64,000 bases of DNA, from the NCBI RefSeq assembly GCF_004193775.1, contig NC_041016.1:34623640-34687639 (forward strand), in the 5' to 3' direction. This document shows positions 31,755 through 41,737 of this stretch, in pieces. This DNA is from Glycine soja (lineage: Eukaryota; Streptophyta; Magnoliopsida; Fabales; Fabaceae). The notes beneath the pieces are model-generated. The model did no database searches. It was given only the letters and a program-made list of their open reading frames with translations, and was not told the DNA's origin. The translations under genes were made by a program, and so were the position numbers. Every line of letters begins with the position of its first letter. Positions within the stretch are counted from its first letter, which is position 1.

Positions 31755-33797
31755 CTTTTATCTGAACGTGCTCAAACGTTAATAGCGCGTTCACTACTGG
31801 GCCAAAACAAATTCGACCGTTGCTTCACACGTCCCTCTACATTCCTCATTCAAACTCATATTTACGTGGTAATCTCGGTTTCATCAGCATTCCCCAACAG
31901 CTCTCAGAGATTTACGAAACCACTCCAAAGGCTCTGCTTCTCCATGGCTACCGCACCAAAAGAAACTTCAGCTCCTGGTTCACCCTCTGTACCATCATCT
32001 CCTTCATCCACCAAAGCACCATCAAACCAGGAACGACTTGAATTCAATATCCAACCCATACAAATGATTCCTGGTCCAGCCCCTGTTCCTGAAAAACTGG
32101 TCCCCAAAAGACAACAGGGAGTGAAGACTTCTGAAAACCCTAGCCTTGCAACAAATCCTAGGGAAGTAGACACGGAGATGGATAAGAAGATCCGCAGTAT
32201 TGTGAGTAGCATTTTGAAAAATGCTTCTGTCCCTAATGCTGATAAAGATGTTCCAACATCTTCCACCCCAAATGTTTCTGTCCCTGATGCTGATAAAGAT
32301 GTTCCAACATCTTCCACCCCAAATGCTGAAGTCCTCTCTTCATCCAGTAAAGAGGAATCAACAGAGGAAGAGGATCAAGCCACAGAGGAGACCCCTGCAC
32401 CAAGGGCACCAGAACCTGCTCCAGGTGACCTCATTGACCTAGAAGAAGTAGAATCTGATGAGGAACCCATTGCCAACAAGTTGGCACCTGGCATTGCAGA
32501 AAGATTACAAAGCAGAAAGGGAAAAATCCCCATTACTAGGTCTGGACGAATCAAAACTATGGCACAGAAGAAGAGCACTCCAATCACTCCTACCACATCC
32601 AGATGGAGCAAAGTTGCAATCCCTTCCAAGAAGAGGAAAGAAATTTCCTCATCTGACTCTGATGATGATGTCGAACTAGATGTTCCCGACATCAAGAGGG
32701 CCAAGAAATCAGGGAAAAAGGTGCCTGGAAATGTCCCTGATGCACCATTGGACAACATCTCATTCCACTCCATTGGCAATGTTGAAAGGTGGAAATTTGT
32801 ATATCAACGCAGACTTGCCTTAGAAAGAGAACTGGGAAGAGATGCCTTGGATTGCAAGGAGATCATGGACCTCATCAAGGCTGCTGGACTGCTGAAAACT
32901 GTCACCAAGTTGGGAGATTGCTATGAAAGTCTAGTCAGGGAATTCATTGTCAACATTCCCTCTGACATAACAAACAGAAAGAGTGATGAGTATCAGAAAG
33001 TGTTTGTCAGAGGAAAATGTGTTAGATTCTCCCCTGCTGTAATCAACAAATACCTGGGCAGACCAACTGAAGGAGTGGTGGATATTGCTGTTTCTGAGCA
33101 TCAAATTGCCAAGGAAATCACTGCCAAACAAGTCCAGCATTGGCCAAAGAAAGGGAAGCTTTCTGCAGGGAAGCTAAGTGTGAAGTATGCAATCCTGCAC
33201 AGGATTGGCGCTGCAAACTGGGTACCCACCAATCATACTTCCACTGTTGCCACAGGTTTGGGTAAATTTCTGTATGCTGTTGGAACCAAGTCCAAATTTA
33301 ATTTTGGAAACTATATTTTTGATCAAACTGTTAAGCATTCAGAATCCTTTGCTGTCAAATTACCCATTGCCTTCCCAACTGTATTGTGTGGCATTATGTT
33401 GAGTCAACATCCCAATATTTTAAACTACACTGACTCTGTGAAGAAGAGAGAATCTGCTCTATCCCTGCATTACAAACTGTTTGAGGGGACACATGTCCCA
33501 GACATTGTCTCGACATCAGGGAAAGCTGCTGCTTCAGGTGCTGTGTCCAAGGATGCTTTGATTGCTGAACTCAAGGACACATGCAAGGTGCTGGAAGCAA
33601 CCATCAAAGCCACCACAGAGAAGAAAATGGAGCTGGAATGCCTGATCAAAAGACTCTCAGACAGTGGCATTGATGATGGTGAAGCAGCTGAGGAAGAAGA
33701 AGAAGCAGCTGAGGAAGAAGAAGAAGCAGCTGAGGAAGAGGAAGATGCAGCAGAGGATACAGAATCAGATGATGATGATTCTGAAGCCACCCCATGA
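31749..33797 (+). CDS. Envelope-like third ORF of SIRE element C
   Basis: This ORF is in phase with pol, open from the codon after the leaky stop to 33797; the first Met is at 31866 and a second at 31944. The N-terminal third is rich in Pro, Ser and Thr. It contains a 17-residue tandem duplication (32226-32327), an acidic stretch and a Lys/Arg-rich segment. The middle is globular. The C-terminus holds a predicted coiled coil (LKDTCKVLEATIKATTEK) and a Glu-rich repeat of about seven residues (33681-33747). SIRE1 carries such an ORF, called env-like. I see no clear signal peptide or transmembrane segment, so a membrane glycoprotein role is not supported by this sequence. Confidence 0.85.
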   Translation, partial: QLLLSERAQTLIARSLLGQNKFDRCFTRPSTFLIQTHIYVVISVSSAFPNSSQRFTKPLQRLCFSMATAPKETSAPGSPSVPSSPSSTKAPSNQERLEFNIQPIQMIPGPAPVPEKLVPKRQQGVKTSENPSLATNPREVDTEMDKKIRSIVSSILKNASVPNADKDVPTSSTPNVSVPDADKDVPTSSTPNAEVLSSSSKEESTEEEDQATEETPAPRAPEPAPGDLIDLEEVESDEEPIANKLAPGIAERLQSRKGKIPITRSGRIKTMAQKKSTPITPTTSRWSKVAIPSKKRKEISSSDSDDDVELDVPDIKRAKKSGKKVPGNVPDAPLDNISFHSIGNVERWKFVYQRRLALERELGRDALDCKEIMDLIKAAGLLKTVTKLGDCYESLVREFIVNIPSDITNRKSDEYQKVFVRGKCVRFSPAVINKYLGRPTEGVVDIAVSEHQIAKEITAKQVQHWPKKGKLSAGKLSVKYAILHRIGAANWVPTNHTSTVATGLGKFLYAVGTKSKFNFGNYIFDQTVKHSESFAVKLPIAFPTVLCGIMLSQHPNILNYTDSVKKRESALSLHYKLFEGTHVPDIVSTSGKAAASGAVSKDALIAELKDTCKVLEATIKATTEKKMELECLIKRLSDSGIDDGEAAEEEEEAAEEEEEAAEEEEDAAEDTESDDDDSEATP

Positions 33798-34310
33798 CCA
33801 TCAGAACTTTATTTTTGCTTTTACTTTTACTAGTTATTGGTCTGTAATATTTGCACATTAATTTCATGCATTCTACTTTTGCCAAATTCTGTCTAAAAAG
33901 GGGGAGTAGTATATATGATGTATGATGTTGAGCAGCAGTGAGTAGTAGGATATTATATTATATATGATTTATGATTTTGAGGGGGAGTAGTAGTTATATG
34001 ATTTGAGGGGGAGCAGAAAGCTGATGTCACGTGAGATGTCGTGACATCCTGGAAACGACTTGCAACTTGCAGAATGCCGCAGTGAACTGCTTCACAGCAG
34101 TAGAAGCATGGAGACAGGGGGAGCAGAAAGCTGATGTCACGTGAGATGTCTTGACATCCTGGAAACGACTTGCAACTTGCAGAATTTTGCTGTCGCCACT
34201 ACAGATACCGCTGTGCTTGATTACTCTGATAATGAAAGTTGCTGATCCCACTTGCATAACTGCTCGTACCTGCTCAGGAAGTGTCTAAGTATGTTTTAGA
34301 CAAAATTTTC
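33798..34310 (+). other. 3' untranslated region of SIRE element C with repeated purine tracts
   Basis: GGGGGAG tracts occur at 33900-33906, 33981-33987, 34007-34013 and 34117-34123 before the true polypurine tract. A 69-bp segment (34007-34075) is repeated at 34117-34185 with one visible mismatch. Confidence 0.85.
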
Positions 34311-34323
34311 CAAAGGGGGAGAT
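34311..34323 (+). promoter_or_regulatory. Polypurine tract of SIRE element C
   Basis: CAAAGGGGGAGAT abuts the 3' LTR. Confidence 0.9.
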
Positions 34324-35323
34324 TGTTAGTGCTTAGCTCTACTGAGTTTTAAAAGATTGGCTAAAATTTTGTTAAAACATAAGCACTTAGACAATGAAGG
34401 AAAGCTGGAGTTGCTGCACATGATGTCCAACGTTATGTCAAGGAATCAGATTGGGCTCCACAATGCACAAGGCAAGATAAAATGTCAAATGAAGAATTGA
34501 AGCTGCAGGATCCACGATGTCGGATACAATGTCCAGGACATCCTGCCCGAAAATACTGGACACATAAATCTGTTATATCTTTAACAGATCATTGTGCAGT
34601 TAGCAACAGATTAGACGATCTATCTTTAGGAACGAATTAAAAGATAATTAAAGTTCGAATTACAAACTTGAATAGGTCGTTCAGGGATTAGAGATTAAAG
34701 ATAAAAACTAAAAGATCAAACTTTATCTTTTAGATCTTTAAGTGCAGATTTTTCAGGAGAATGATAGATCTTATCCAGCGCAAGTTGTTGCAGCCCAGAT
34801 ACGCACACTGCTATATAAACATGAAGGCTGCACGAGTTTTCGACCAAGTCCGGGATTGAAGAGTTATTTTGTGAGTTTTGGGACTTGAGTGTTTTGTGAG
34901 CCACCTTGATGTTACCCTAACATCAAGTGTTGGACCTGAGTGTGTAGAGTTGATCTCTTTTGTTCAGAGAGCAATCTTTGGTGTGTCTTTGATTTATTTG
35001 TAAACACGGGAGAGTGATTGAGAGGGAGTGAGAGGGGTTCTCATATCTAAGAGTGGCTCTTAGGTAGAGGTTGCACGGGTAGTGGTTAGGTGAGAAGGTT
35101 GTAAACAGTGGCTGTTAGATCTTCGAACTAACACTATTTTAGTGGATTTCCTCCCTGGCTTGGTAGCCCCCAGATGTAGGTGACGTTGCACCGAACTGGG
35201 TTAACAATTTTCTTGTGTTATTTACTTGTTTAATCTGTTCATACTGTCAAACATCATCTGCATGTTCTGAAGCGTGATGTCGTGACATCCGGTACGACAT
35301 CTGTCATTGGTATCAGAATTTCA
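34324..35323 (+). repeat. 3' LTR of SIRE element C
   Basis: The LTR is 1,000 bp and nearly identical to 25948-26947. The PBS echo is at 35306-35317. Confidence 0.97.
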
Positions 35324-35328
35324 ACAAG
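35324..35328. repeat. TSD of element C, right copy (ACAAG)
   Basis: ACAAG matches 25943-25947. Pol of A resumes after it. Confidence 0.97.
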
Positions 35329-36515
35329 GAATACCCACAGGAGGCCTCTAACAACGACAAGAGAACGTTGCGAAGGTTGGCAGTCGGCTTCTTCTTGAGC
35401 GAAAATATCCTATACAAGAGGAACCATGACATGGTGTTGCTTCAATGTGTGGATGTCAGAGAGGCTGAGCATATGCTGGTAGAGGTGCATGAGGGATCCT
35501 TTGGAACACATGCCAACGGACATGCCATGGCCCAGAAGATTTTTAGAGTAGGGTATTACTGGCACACTATGGAGAACAATTGTTGCATCCATGTGAGGAA
35601 ATTCCACAAGTGCCAGGCCTTCACTAACAATGTCAATGCTCCACCCATACCTTTGAACATCTTGGCAGCACCTTGGCCATTCTCTATGTGGGGTATACAC
35701 GTGATCGGAGCTATTGATCCCAAGGCTTCAAATGGACATCGCTTCATCTTAGTTTCCATTGACTACTTCACCAAATGGGTCAAAGCAGCTTCGTACCCTA
35801 GTGTGACTAGGAGTGTGGTGATTAAGTTCATCAAAAAGGAGATAATTTGCCGGTATGGGTTGCCCAAGAAAATTATCAATGATAATGCCACCAATCTGAA
35901 CAACAAGATGATGAAGGAAATGTGTGAGGATTTTAAGATCCAACACCATAATTCTACGCCTTACAGGTCTAAGATGAATGAGGCAATTGAGGCTGCTAAT
36001 AAGAATATCAAGAAAATAGTTCAGAAGATGACTGTGTCATACAAGGATTGGCACAAGATGCTGCCCATTGCATTGCATGGTTATCGAACTTCGGTGCGCA
36101 CATCAACTGCGCTTTGGTGTACAAGATGCAGGTTGTGCTCCCGTTTGAGGTAGAAGTTCCTTCTTTGAGAATTCTAGCCGAATCAGGTTTGGAAGAATCA
36201 GAATGGACCTAAACTTGCTTTGATTAGTTGAATCTTATAGAAGGTAAGAGCTTAGCTGCCATGAGCCATGGATGACTGTATCAAAGCTGAATGAAGAATG
36301 CTTTTGACAAAAAGGTGCGCTCGCGAAAGTTCAACGAGGGAGATCTGGTTTTAAAGAAAGTATCACAGGCTCAAAAGGACCACAGAAGGAAGTGGGCTCC
36401 GAATTATGAAGGACCTTTTGTTGTGAAGAAGGCTTTTTTGGGAGGAGAATTGTTGCTTGCAAGCATCGATGATGAAGAATTGCCTTCGCTTGTGAACTTC
36501 GATATCATCAAGTGA
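35329..36515 (+). pseudogene. pol: Integrase region of element A
   Basis: The frame resumes in the RNase H-integrase linker (NDKRTLRRLA in B; here 35355 onward). The zinc finger ends with CIHVRKFHKCQAF (about 35582-35620). The DDE core has Asp in MWGIHVIGAID (the usual first Asp is His here), then INDNATNLNN, and Glu in NEAIEAANKNIKK. Stops occur near 36150-36290, several at Gln or Arg codons of B. The C-terminal domain (36291-36515) includes GDLVLKKVSQAQKDHRRKW and YEGPFVVKKAF, with no chromodomain, as expected for Tat. Confidence 0.87.
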
Positions 36516-37269
36516 TATTATGCATAACTCCTAGGGCAACTAGAAGACTCAACACATAATTGTTCCCCAATGACTCATTGGGATCTCCTAGTCTTAAAAT
36601 CTTTTGTAAACCATAATCGCAGCATTAATAAATAAGGGTTAATGATTTGCATCTCAACCTCCTGTGTTGTGTCTTTTACTTCTTATTGTCCTTAAGAACA
36701 TACACTCTCGATCTTGCCCACTGAATCCAAAGCCATTTGGCTCGATCAACAGGGTGTCATAAACATTTAAGTAAAATTGAACACGATAACACCTGTTTAA
36801 TGTTTGCACTTAACGTTCAATCATAAACATGCACACATTCGCATCTTGTCATCCGGGATCCTGGGAATCGAAGAATGAATGAAGAGTCATTTTGAGTGAT
36901 GGTCGACACCACACCAATTTGAGATAAGGGTAAGTGAAAGGTAATGCAGGCATCTTGTAGTATTGTTTCACGTTTGTTGCATGATGCCACTTCCTTTGTC
37001 TAAGCTTAGGGGAAGTTGTGGATAGGTGCCAGGCCCATGATCGATTAATCATCATCCCATGTCTGGCTAAAGACGTTAAAGAAGCGCTCCTAGGAGACAG
37101 CCTAGTATCACTAATTTTGCTCTTCAAAATTCCTACTTTATACTTGTTTGTTTTCTTGAATTATATCTTGAATTCACCTAAGTTTATATGCAACTATAGG
37201 ATTTTAGAAAAAATATATACATAACAATGAACAAACATAATTTTGCAAAGGTTTTTGCAAAAAAAAAAT
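36516..37269 (+). other. Spacer between pol and the extra ORF of element A
   Basis: No ORF is supported. The corresponding spacer of B is 46294-47014. Nothing else is recognised. Confidence 0.6.
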
Positions 37270-37332
37270 CAGCTCGCTTGGGCGAGTGGCCAACTCGCCT
37301 GGGTGAGCGTAACGATGGGAAAATTTAAAAAG
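37270..37332 (+). promoter_or_regulatory. Candidate internal promoter of extra ORF in A: palindrome pair plus TATA-like box
   Basis: Two imperfect palindromes of the AGCTCGCC-GGCGAGCT type lie at 37270-37287 and 37291-37308. An AT-rich TTTAAAAA box follows at 37321-37332. The B copy has the same order and spacing (46236-46293). The Tat-type LTRs in this window carry the same palindromes about 25-30 bp before their TATA box. Confidence 0.45.
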
Positions 37333-37478
37333 GGGGAAGGGTGAAGCCATTTTCACCCCATTTCTTCCCCAAAGCATACCACCTTCAAAAGCTTACGGGA
37401 GCCCTCATTTCCAGCAGCCCCAAGCTTCCATTGCACACTTTTGCTTTCATTTTTTGCATTTTTGTTCATCTCCTACAA

Positions 37479-38183
37479 GTAAGTACCATCTCCCTTTAAA
37501 TTTTGGCTTTCCATTGTGGTATTTTGGTGCTCTAGTTGTCATGTTCTTTGAAACTTTCATGAGACAATTTGTTTGTGAATCCATGATTTGATTGTTTGAT
37601 TGGGGGCTGCAAGGGATAGCCCTAGGCCTACCTTTGATCCTATTATGGATTGGCATGTCATATTATTCTTCGTTCCTCATTTTTACATGTTTGAACATGC
37701 GCCCACCAACCGTTCGATGAAATGCCTCAATGACCATTGCATGTGTTATTGTGAAATTTGAATTATGAAATGAGTTTGTGCATGTATAGCCATCATTTGG
37801 AAGGTGTGAACAACTTAGATTGTTGGATTGAAATGCTAAGAGCATAAGTTAGGCATAGAAATCTAAACTTTGTCTTGGATGCGAAATGTACGAATTACAT
37901 AAATGTGTGGGAGTGATTGTCTGGATTTAGATTAATGTTTGAGATTACTACACTATGATAGACACCTTGCATCTAAGTAGCTAAAATGCTTTTAAAAAAA
38001 AGTATATAATAAAATGACATATGCATCGATGTATGATTGTTTTCTAATTGCACGATGACACTTGTATTTGGCAAAAAGAAATATGCACCATTCAAAATTG
38101 TTTGGCCTTTGCTTGTTTAAGAAAAATGAAATGATAGTTGTGCGTTTCGTGCAAACTAATTTTTTATGGATGCGTCTTTACAG
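37479..38183 (+). other. Candidate 5'-UTR intron of extra ORF in A
   Basis: The donor CAA-GTAAGT is at 37479 and the acceptor TTTACAG ends at 38183, three bases before the ATG. The B copy has a matching donor (46085) and acceptor (44881), although the interval there is 1,205 bp. Confidence 0.55.
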
Positions 38184-38186
38184 GCA

Positions 38187-39452
38187 ATGGCTACAAAGAA
38201 GCTTTTCTCTAAGAGGGCAAGGAAAGATGCCGCTGGAGAGGGATCCATTGCGGCCCCACAAGCGGATATGGAATTTGATGGGCACCGGTTCCGAAGTGAG
38301 GAACATTAGTGCCACTTTGAAGCAATCAAGAGTTGGTCTTTCCTCAAGGAGAGACAGGTCCAGTTGGGAGAGGGATAGTACACTGAGTTCCAGTTGGAAA
38401 TTTCCAGGAGGCAGTGGACTCAACTTGCGGGGCCCATGGCTAAATATGATCCAGAAATAGTCATGGAGTTCTACGCCAATGCTTGGGCCACAGAGGAGGG
38501 AGTCAGGGATAAGCACTCCTGGGTGCGGGGCCAATGGATCCCCTTTGATGAGGATGCCATTAATCAGTTCTTGGAGCATCCGTTGGTCCTGGAAAAAGGG
38601 CAACGTTGTGAGTTCAGTCAGAGGAGGAGCCAGACCTCGAGATTTGATGAAGAGGCCATAGGCCAGTTGTTGTGCGTTCCAAGACAGGACTTCACACGAA
38701 GTGTGACGAGGAGACGGGTGCAGATTATGCGCACTAGCATGACCACCCTGACACAGATCTGGATGACTCTGCTTCTCAGCAACATCCTCCCCAGCAATCA
38801 TAATTCTGATCTTCCCTTGCCGAAGTGCCAGTTGGTCTACACCATCTTTACCCAGGTGAATGTTCACGTGGCCCAGTTGATCTTAGATGCCATTTATCAA
38901 TTTGTAGGGATCATGCCTCCCAGACACCCAATGGACCCAGAAAAGTCAAATAGAGCATTGGGGTTTCCATCCTTGATCATGGGCCTTTTCCAGTTCTAGC
39001 CGGTTACTCCCACAAAGCTTATTTGGCCTCCCGTTAATAGGACCTTCATAGAAATGTATTGCTTGCCAAGGCAGGCACATCAACAGCCAGTCGTAGATGC
39101 ATCATCGCCACTTCTACGACAGCCACCATCTCTAGAGTCCATCTTTGTTCACATGCGGAGGATGAAGCTCTAGATGCATGCATATATGCAGCATGTGACC
39201 AACTAGCAGGCGGCCAATCATAGGGATCAGGTGCAGCGGAATGAGAGCTTTTACCAGTACACCCTGCATCAGCAATCCCAAGATCCCAACCCTTTCCCGT
39301 GGCCTACCCCCGAGCAGTTCGGGGCCATAGTTGCATGGCCTAAAGACAAGCCCAGTTTTCAGGCAGGGGCAGGACCCACAGGGACCCCTGAAGATGAAGA
39401 TGGAGCTTAGGAAAATGATGACATGGTCAATGTGATGGACTTCTTCCTTTGA
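38187..39452 (+). pseudogene. Extra downstream ORF of element A ('putative plant transposon protein' type)
   Basis: One continuous frame of 422 codons lies on the same strand as pol and aligns with the B copy (43627-44877), but stops interrupt it (first near 38308, then near 38377, 38997 and 39170). Conserved stretches include AKYDPEIVMEFYANAW, SWVRGQWIPFD and MTTLTQIWMTLLLSN. I recognise these as the family annotated as 'putative plant transposon protein' (Pfam PF20167, from memory). Extra ORFs between pol and the 3' LTR are known in the Tat lineage. Function is unknown. Confidence 0.8.
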
Positions 39453-40457
39453 GGAGGCAGAGTCGCTTGGCTGGGATCACCTAAAACTGTGAACTTGTAT
39501 TTATTTTGTTTTTATCGCTTTCGGTATTTGTTTGTTATCTTATTGTCATAGAACTTGACTTTATTTTATCGCTTTCAGTTTTTGTTTGTTATCTTATTGT
39601 GATGGAACTTTATCGCTTCAAGCGTGTTGTCGTACTATTGCATTGTGATGGTTTGTATAAAGCAAGAAAACTAAGCTAAAAAAAAGGGGTCTTCCTTTTG
39701 ATAAGTATAATCTCGGGTAACAACTTTGCCTAGGTTACAAACTTGTTCTAAAAAAACTAACTAAAACTAACATGCTTTTGAATAAAAAGAAATAATCGCC
39801 AGTTTTCTTTGGAAAATTCACAGATCAAAACACAAAAGGTTTTTGAAAAAGAAAGAAAAGAAATATGCACCTAGAGGGTGAAAACAACGATAGGTTTTCT
39901 CGACTGCCAAAATGGACTCGGATGTTTGTATGACTTGATAAAAAGAGCAATCGTTGAAACACTGGTTTGACCTGAATATGGAAACAAACCCTAAGCCTTA
40001 GTGTTTGCATGGCCACGAAGCCTTATATTTGAAGTGTCCACATGGATGTGTGCTATGATTAAGTTTGCATGAATTTCTAATTATCATAATATGCGTTTCA
40101 TGGAAGTGATTTGGGCATTCCCTTATTTCTGAGCCATTTGCTAAACAGATATCCCGACATACATCATGTCCCGCCATTTGTAGGCCTTTTGAGCCAAACA
40201 TCGACTTTTTTGCCATAACCTTGACCTAGGATGGAAATTTCCAACCTTACCCTAGGAAGAGAGAACAGGAAGATCTTCCAAGAGAAGCTTCTCTTACCTT
40301 GGGTTAGAGATGTTCGTCAAAAGAAAAGAAAAAAGAAGAAGAAAAAGAAAAAAGATATAGAAAAAGAAGTAATCAATCAAAGATTGAAGAAAAGAAAAGG
40401 AAAACAGAAAAGAAAAGAAAAAGAGGGGTTCTTTGGACTAGACAATGTATGGACAAT
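39453..40457 (+). other. 3' untranslated region of element A, first part
   Basis: From about 39960 this aligns in inverted orientation with 42780-43020 of B. An AAG-rich stretch (40310-40440) parallels the TTC-rich stretch of B. The 3' UTR is cut at 40457 by the TSD of B and resumes at 58886. Confidence 0.8.
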
Positions 40458-40462
40458 GTGCA
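40458..40462. repeat. TSD of element B, left copy (GTGCA)
   Basis: GTGCA directly precedes the left LTR of B. The right copy is 58886-58890. Confidence 0.95.
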
Positions 40463-41487
40463 TGTCGCAACCTACCCTTCGGCGGGAGGGCGACGCGTGA
40501 CTCGCGGGATGCGTGTTCCACGAAAGGAATACGCGCGGAGTCGCCACCAACGTTTATTTGAGGAAAACGTCGGAAAAACCGGAAAAGACGTGATCTACGA
40601 ATTTTTAAGTGAAAGGTTCGGGAGTTGTATTTACGCACGGGGAAGGTATTAGCACCCCACACGTCCGTCCCAAGGGACGGCAGCCTTTAATCGAATGTGC
40701 AAACGTGACTTTGATTTTTACGTTCCGTTTTATGTCCTTATATCCTTTTTATATTTTTCCTTTTTTGTGGTCGACAAGGGTGTTTCCCTTTGCTCCTACG
40801 TATTCCTCAATTTGAGATGAGAAAATCAGACCTACGTAGTTCTTTCTTATCAAGTGATTCTTTTTTACTTAAGTGGTGATCATTTTAAGGCGTTGGACCT
40901 TAAAAATGATCCATTTTACTTAGTGAGAAATTGAAATGACAAACTTCAAAAACCTATTTTTTATGGACGAGCTTGACTAGGCGAGTTGATTTTAGCCTTA
41001 GTTTCACTTTAGTTATTAATCAATTCGATTAAGAATGAGAAATCCCAAAGAGAAAATGTCCGATTGATTTTCCGCTTTATTTTACTAAAAGATGTTTTTT
41101 TTTATTATTATATTATTTTTTACCTCTTTTTTTGATTTCCAACGTGGTTACGGCACGACCGAACGGTCGAAATTCATTTTAACCGAAGTTAACGGATAAT
41201 ACAATTCAAACGTTCGGTGGAAATTTATTTTATTTTTAAGTTAAGCGAGAAATGACTTAAGTAAAATGGCTTAAGCACGTCAACAGGGGGTATAAAAAGT
41301 AAACAAAACGAGAATAAAATTGCACGAAACACAATGTGGACCACTACGGGTACATAGAATGAATCGAAAAGCTTGGTTCGAGGTACTTACCCGTTGAAGA
41401 TCGAAGAACGATGAAGAACGAATGAAGAACGTCGAAGAACGGTCGAAACCTTTGCGAAATTCCTCAGCAAATTCGAAAGAGAGAGAA
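40463..41487 (-). repeat. 3' LTR of element B, truncated
   Basis: It matches 57224-58318 except for a 70-bp deletion (58228-58297 of the other LTR). After the GAGAGAGAA at 41487 it departs into the hairpin array. The first 567 bp of U3, with palindromes and TATA box, are missing. Confidence 0.9.
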
Positions 41488-41737
41488 TGACCAAATTTGG
41501 TCTCTGCTTGTCATCGGGCCCGCCGCCTCTGGATGACAAAAGGGTGCGGATAACCGTAAGGTATCTCCGTGTATCATCGGGCCCGCCGCCTCTGGATGAT
41601 ACAAGGGTGCAGAATGACCAAACTTGGTCTCTGCTTGTCATCGGGCCCGCCGCCTCTGGATGACAAAAGGGTGCGGATAACCGTAAGGTATCTCCGCGTA
41701 TCATCGGGTCCGCCGCCTCTGGATGATACAAAGGTGC
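41484..41737 (-). repeat. Two 127-bp tandem units of paired hairpins in the 3' UTR of B
   Basis: The units start at 41484 and 41611. Each has GACCAAA(T/C)TTGGTC, a hairpin with stem TTGTCATC/GATGACAA, a CGGATAACC/GGTATCTCCG imperfect hairpin and a hairpin with stem GTATCATC/GATGATAC. The two main hairpins share the loop GGGCCCGCCGCCTCTG with at most one change. Confidence 0.9.

Larger units (their letters stand above)
25948..35323 (+). mobile_element. Element C: SIRE-type Ty1/copia retrotransposon with envelope-like ORF
   Basis: C is 9,376 bp with two 1,000-bp LTRs that by eye differ at three positions. The TSD is ACAAG, the Met-tRNA PBS is 26950-26961 and the polypurine tract is 34311-34323. 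Gene order is gag, protease, integrase, RT and RNase H in one frame, then a third ORF in frame after a leaky stop context, then a 3' UTR with repeated GGGGGAG tracts. Size, order and the extra ORF match soybean SIRE1. Two nonsense mutations (28728-28730 and 31695-31697) disable this copy. At the commonly used rate of 1.3e-8 substitutions per site per year, the LTR divergence means roughly 0.1 million years (inference). Confidence 0.95.

Noticed and set aside
31749..33797. Env-like ORF as a true viral membrane glycoprotein
   Set aside because: I see no signal peptide, transmembrane segment or conserved cysteine pattern; the name is kept only because SIRE1 literature uses it.
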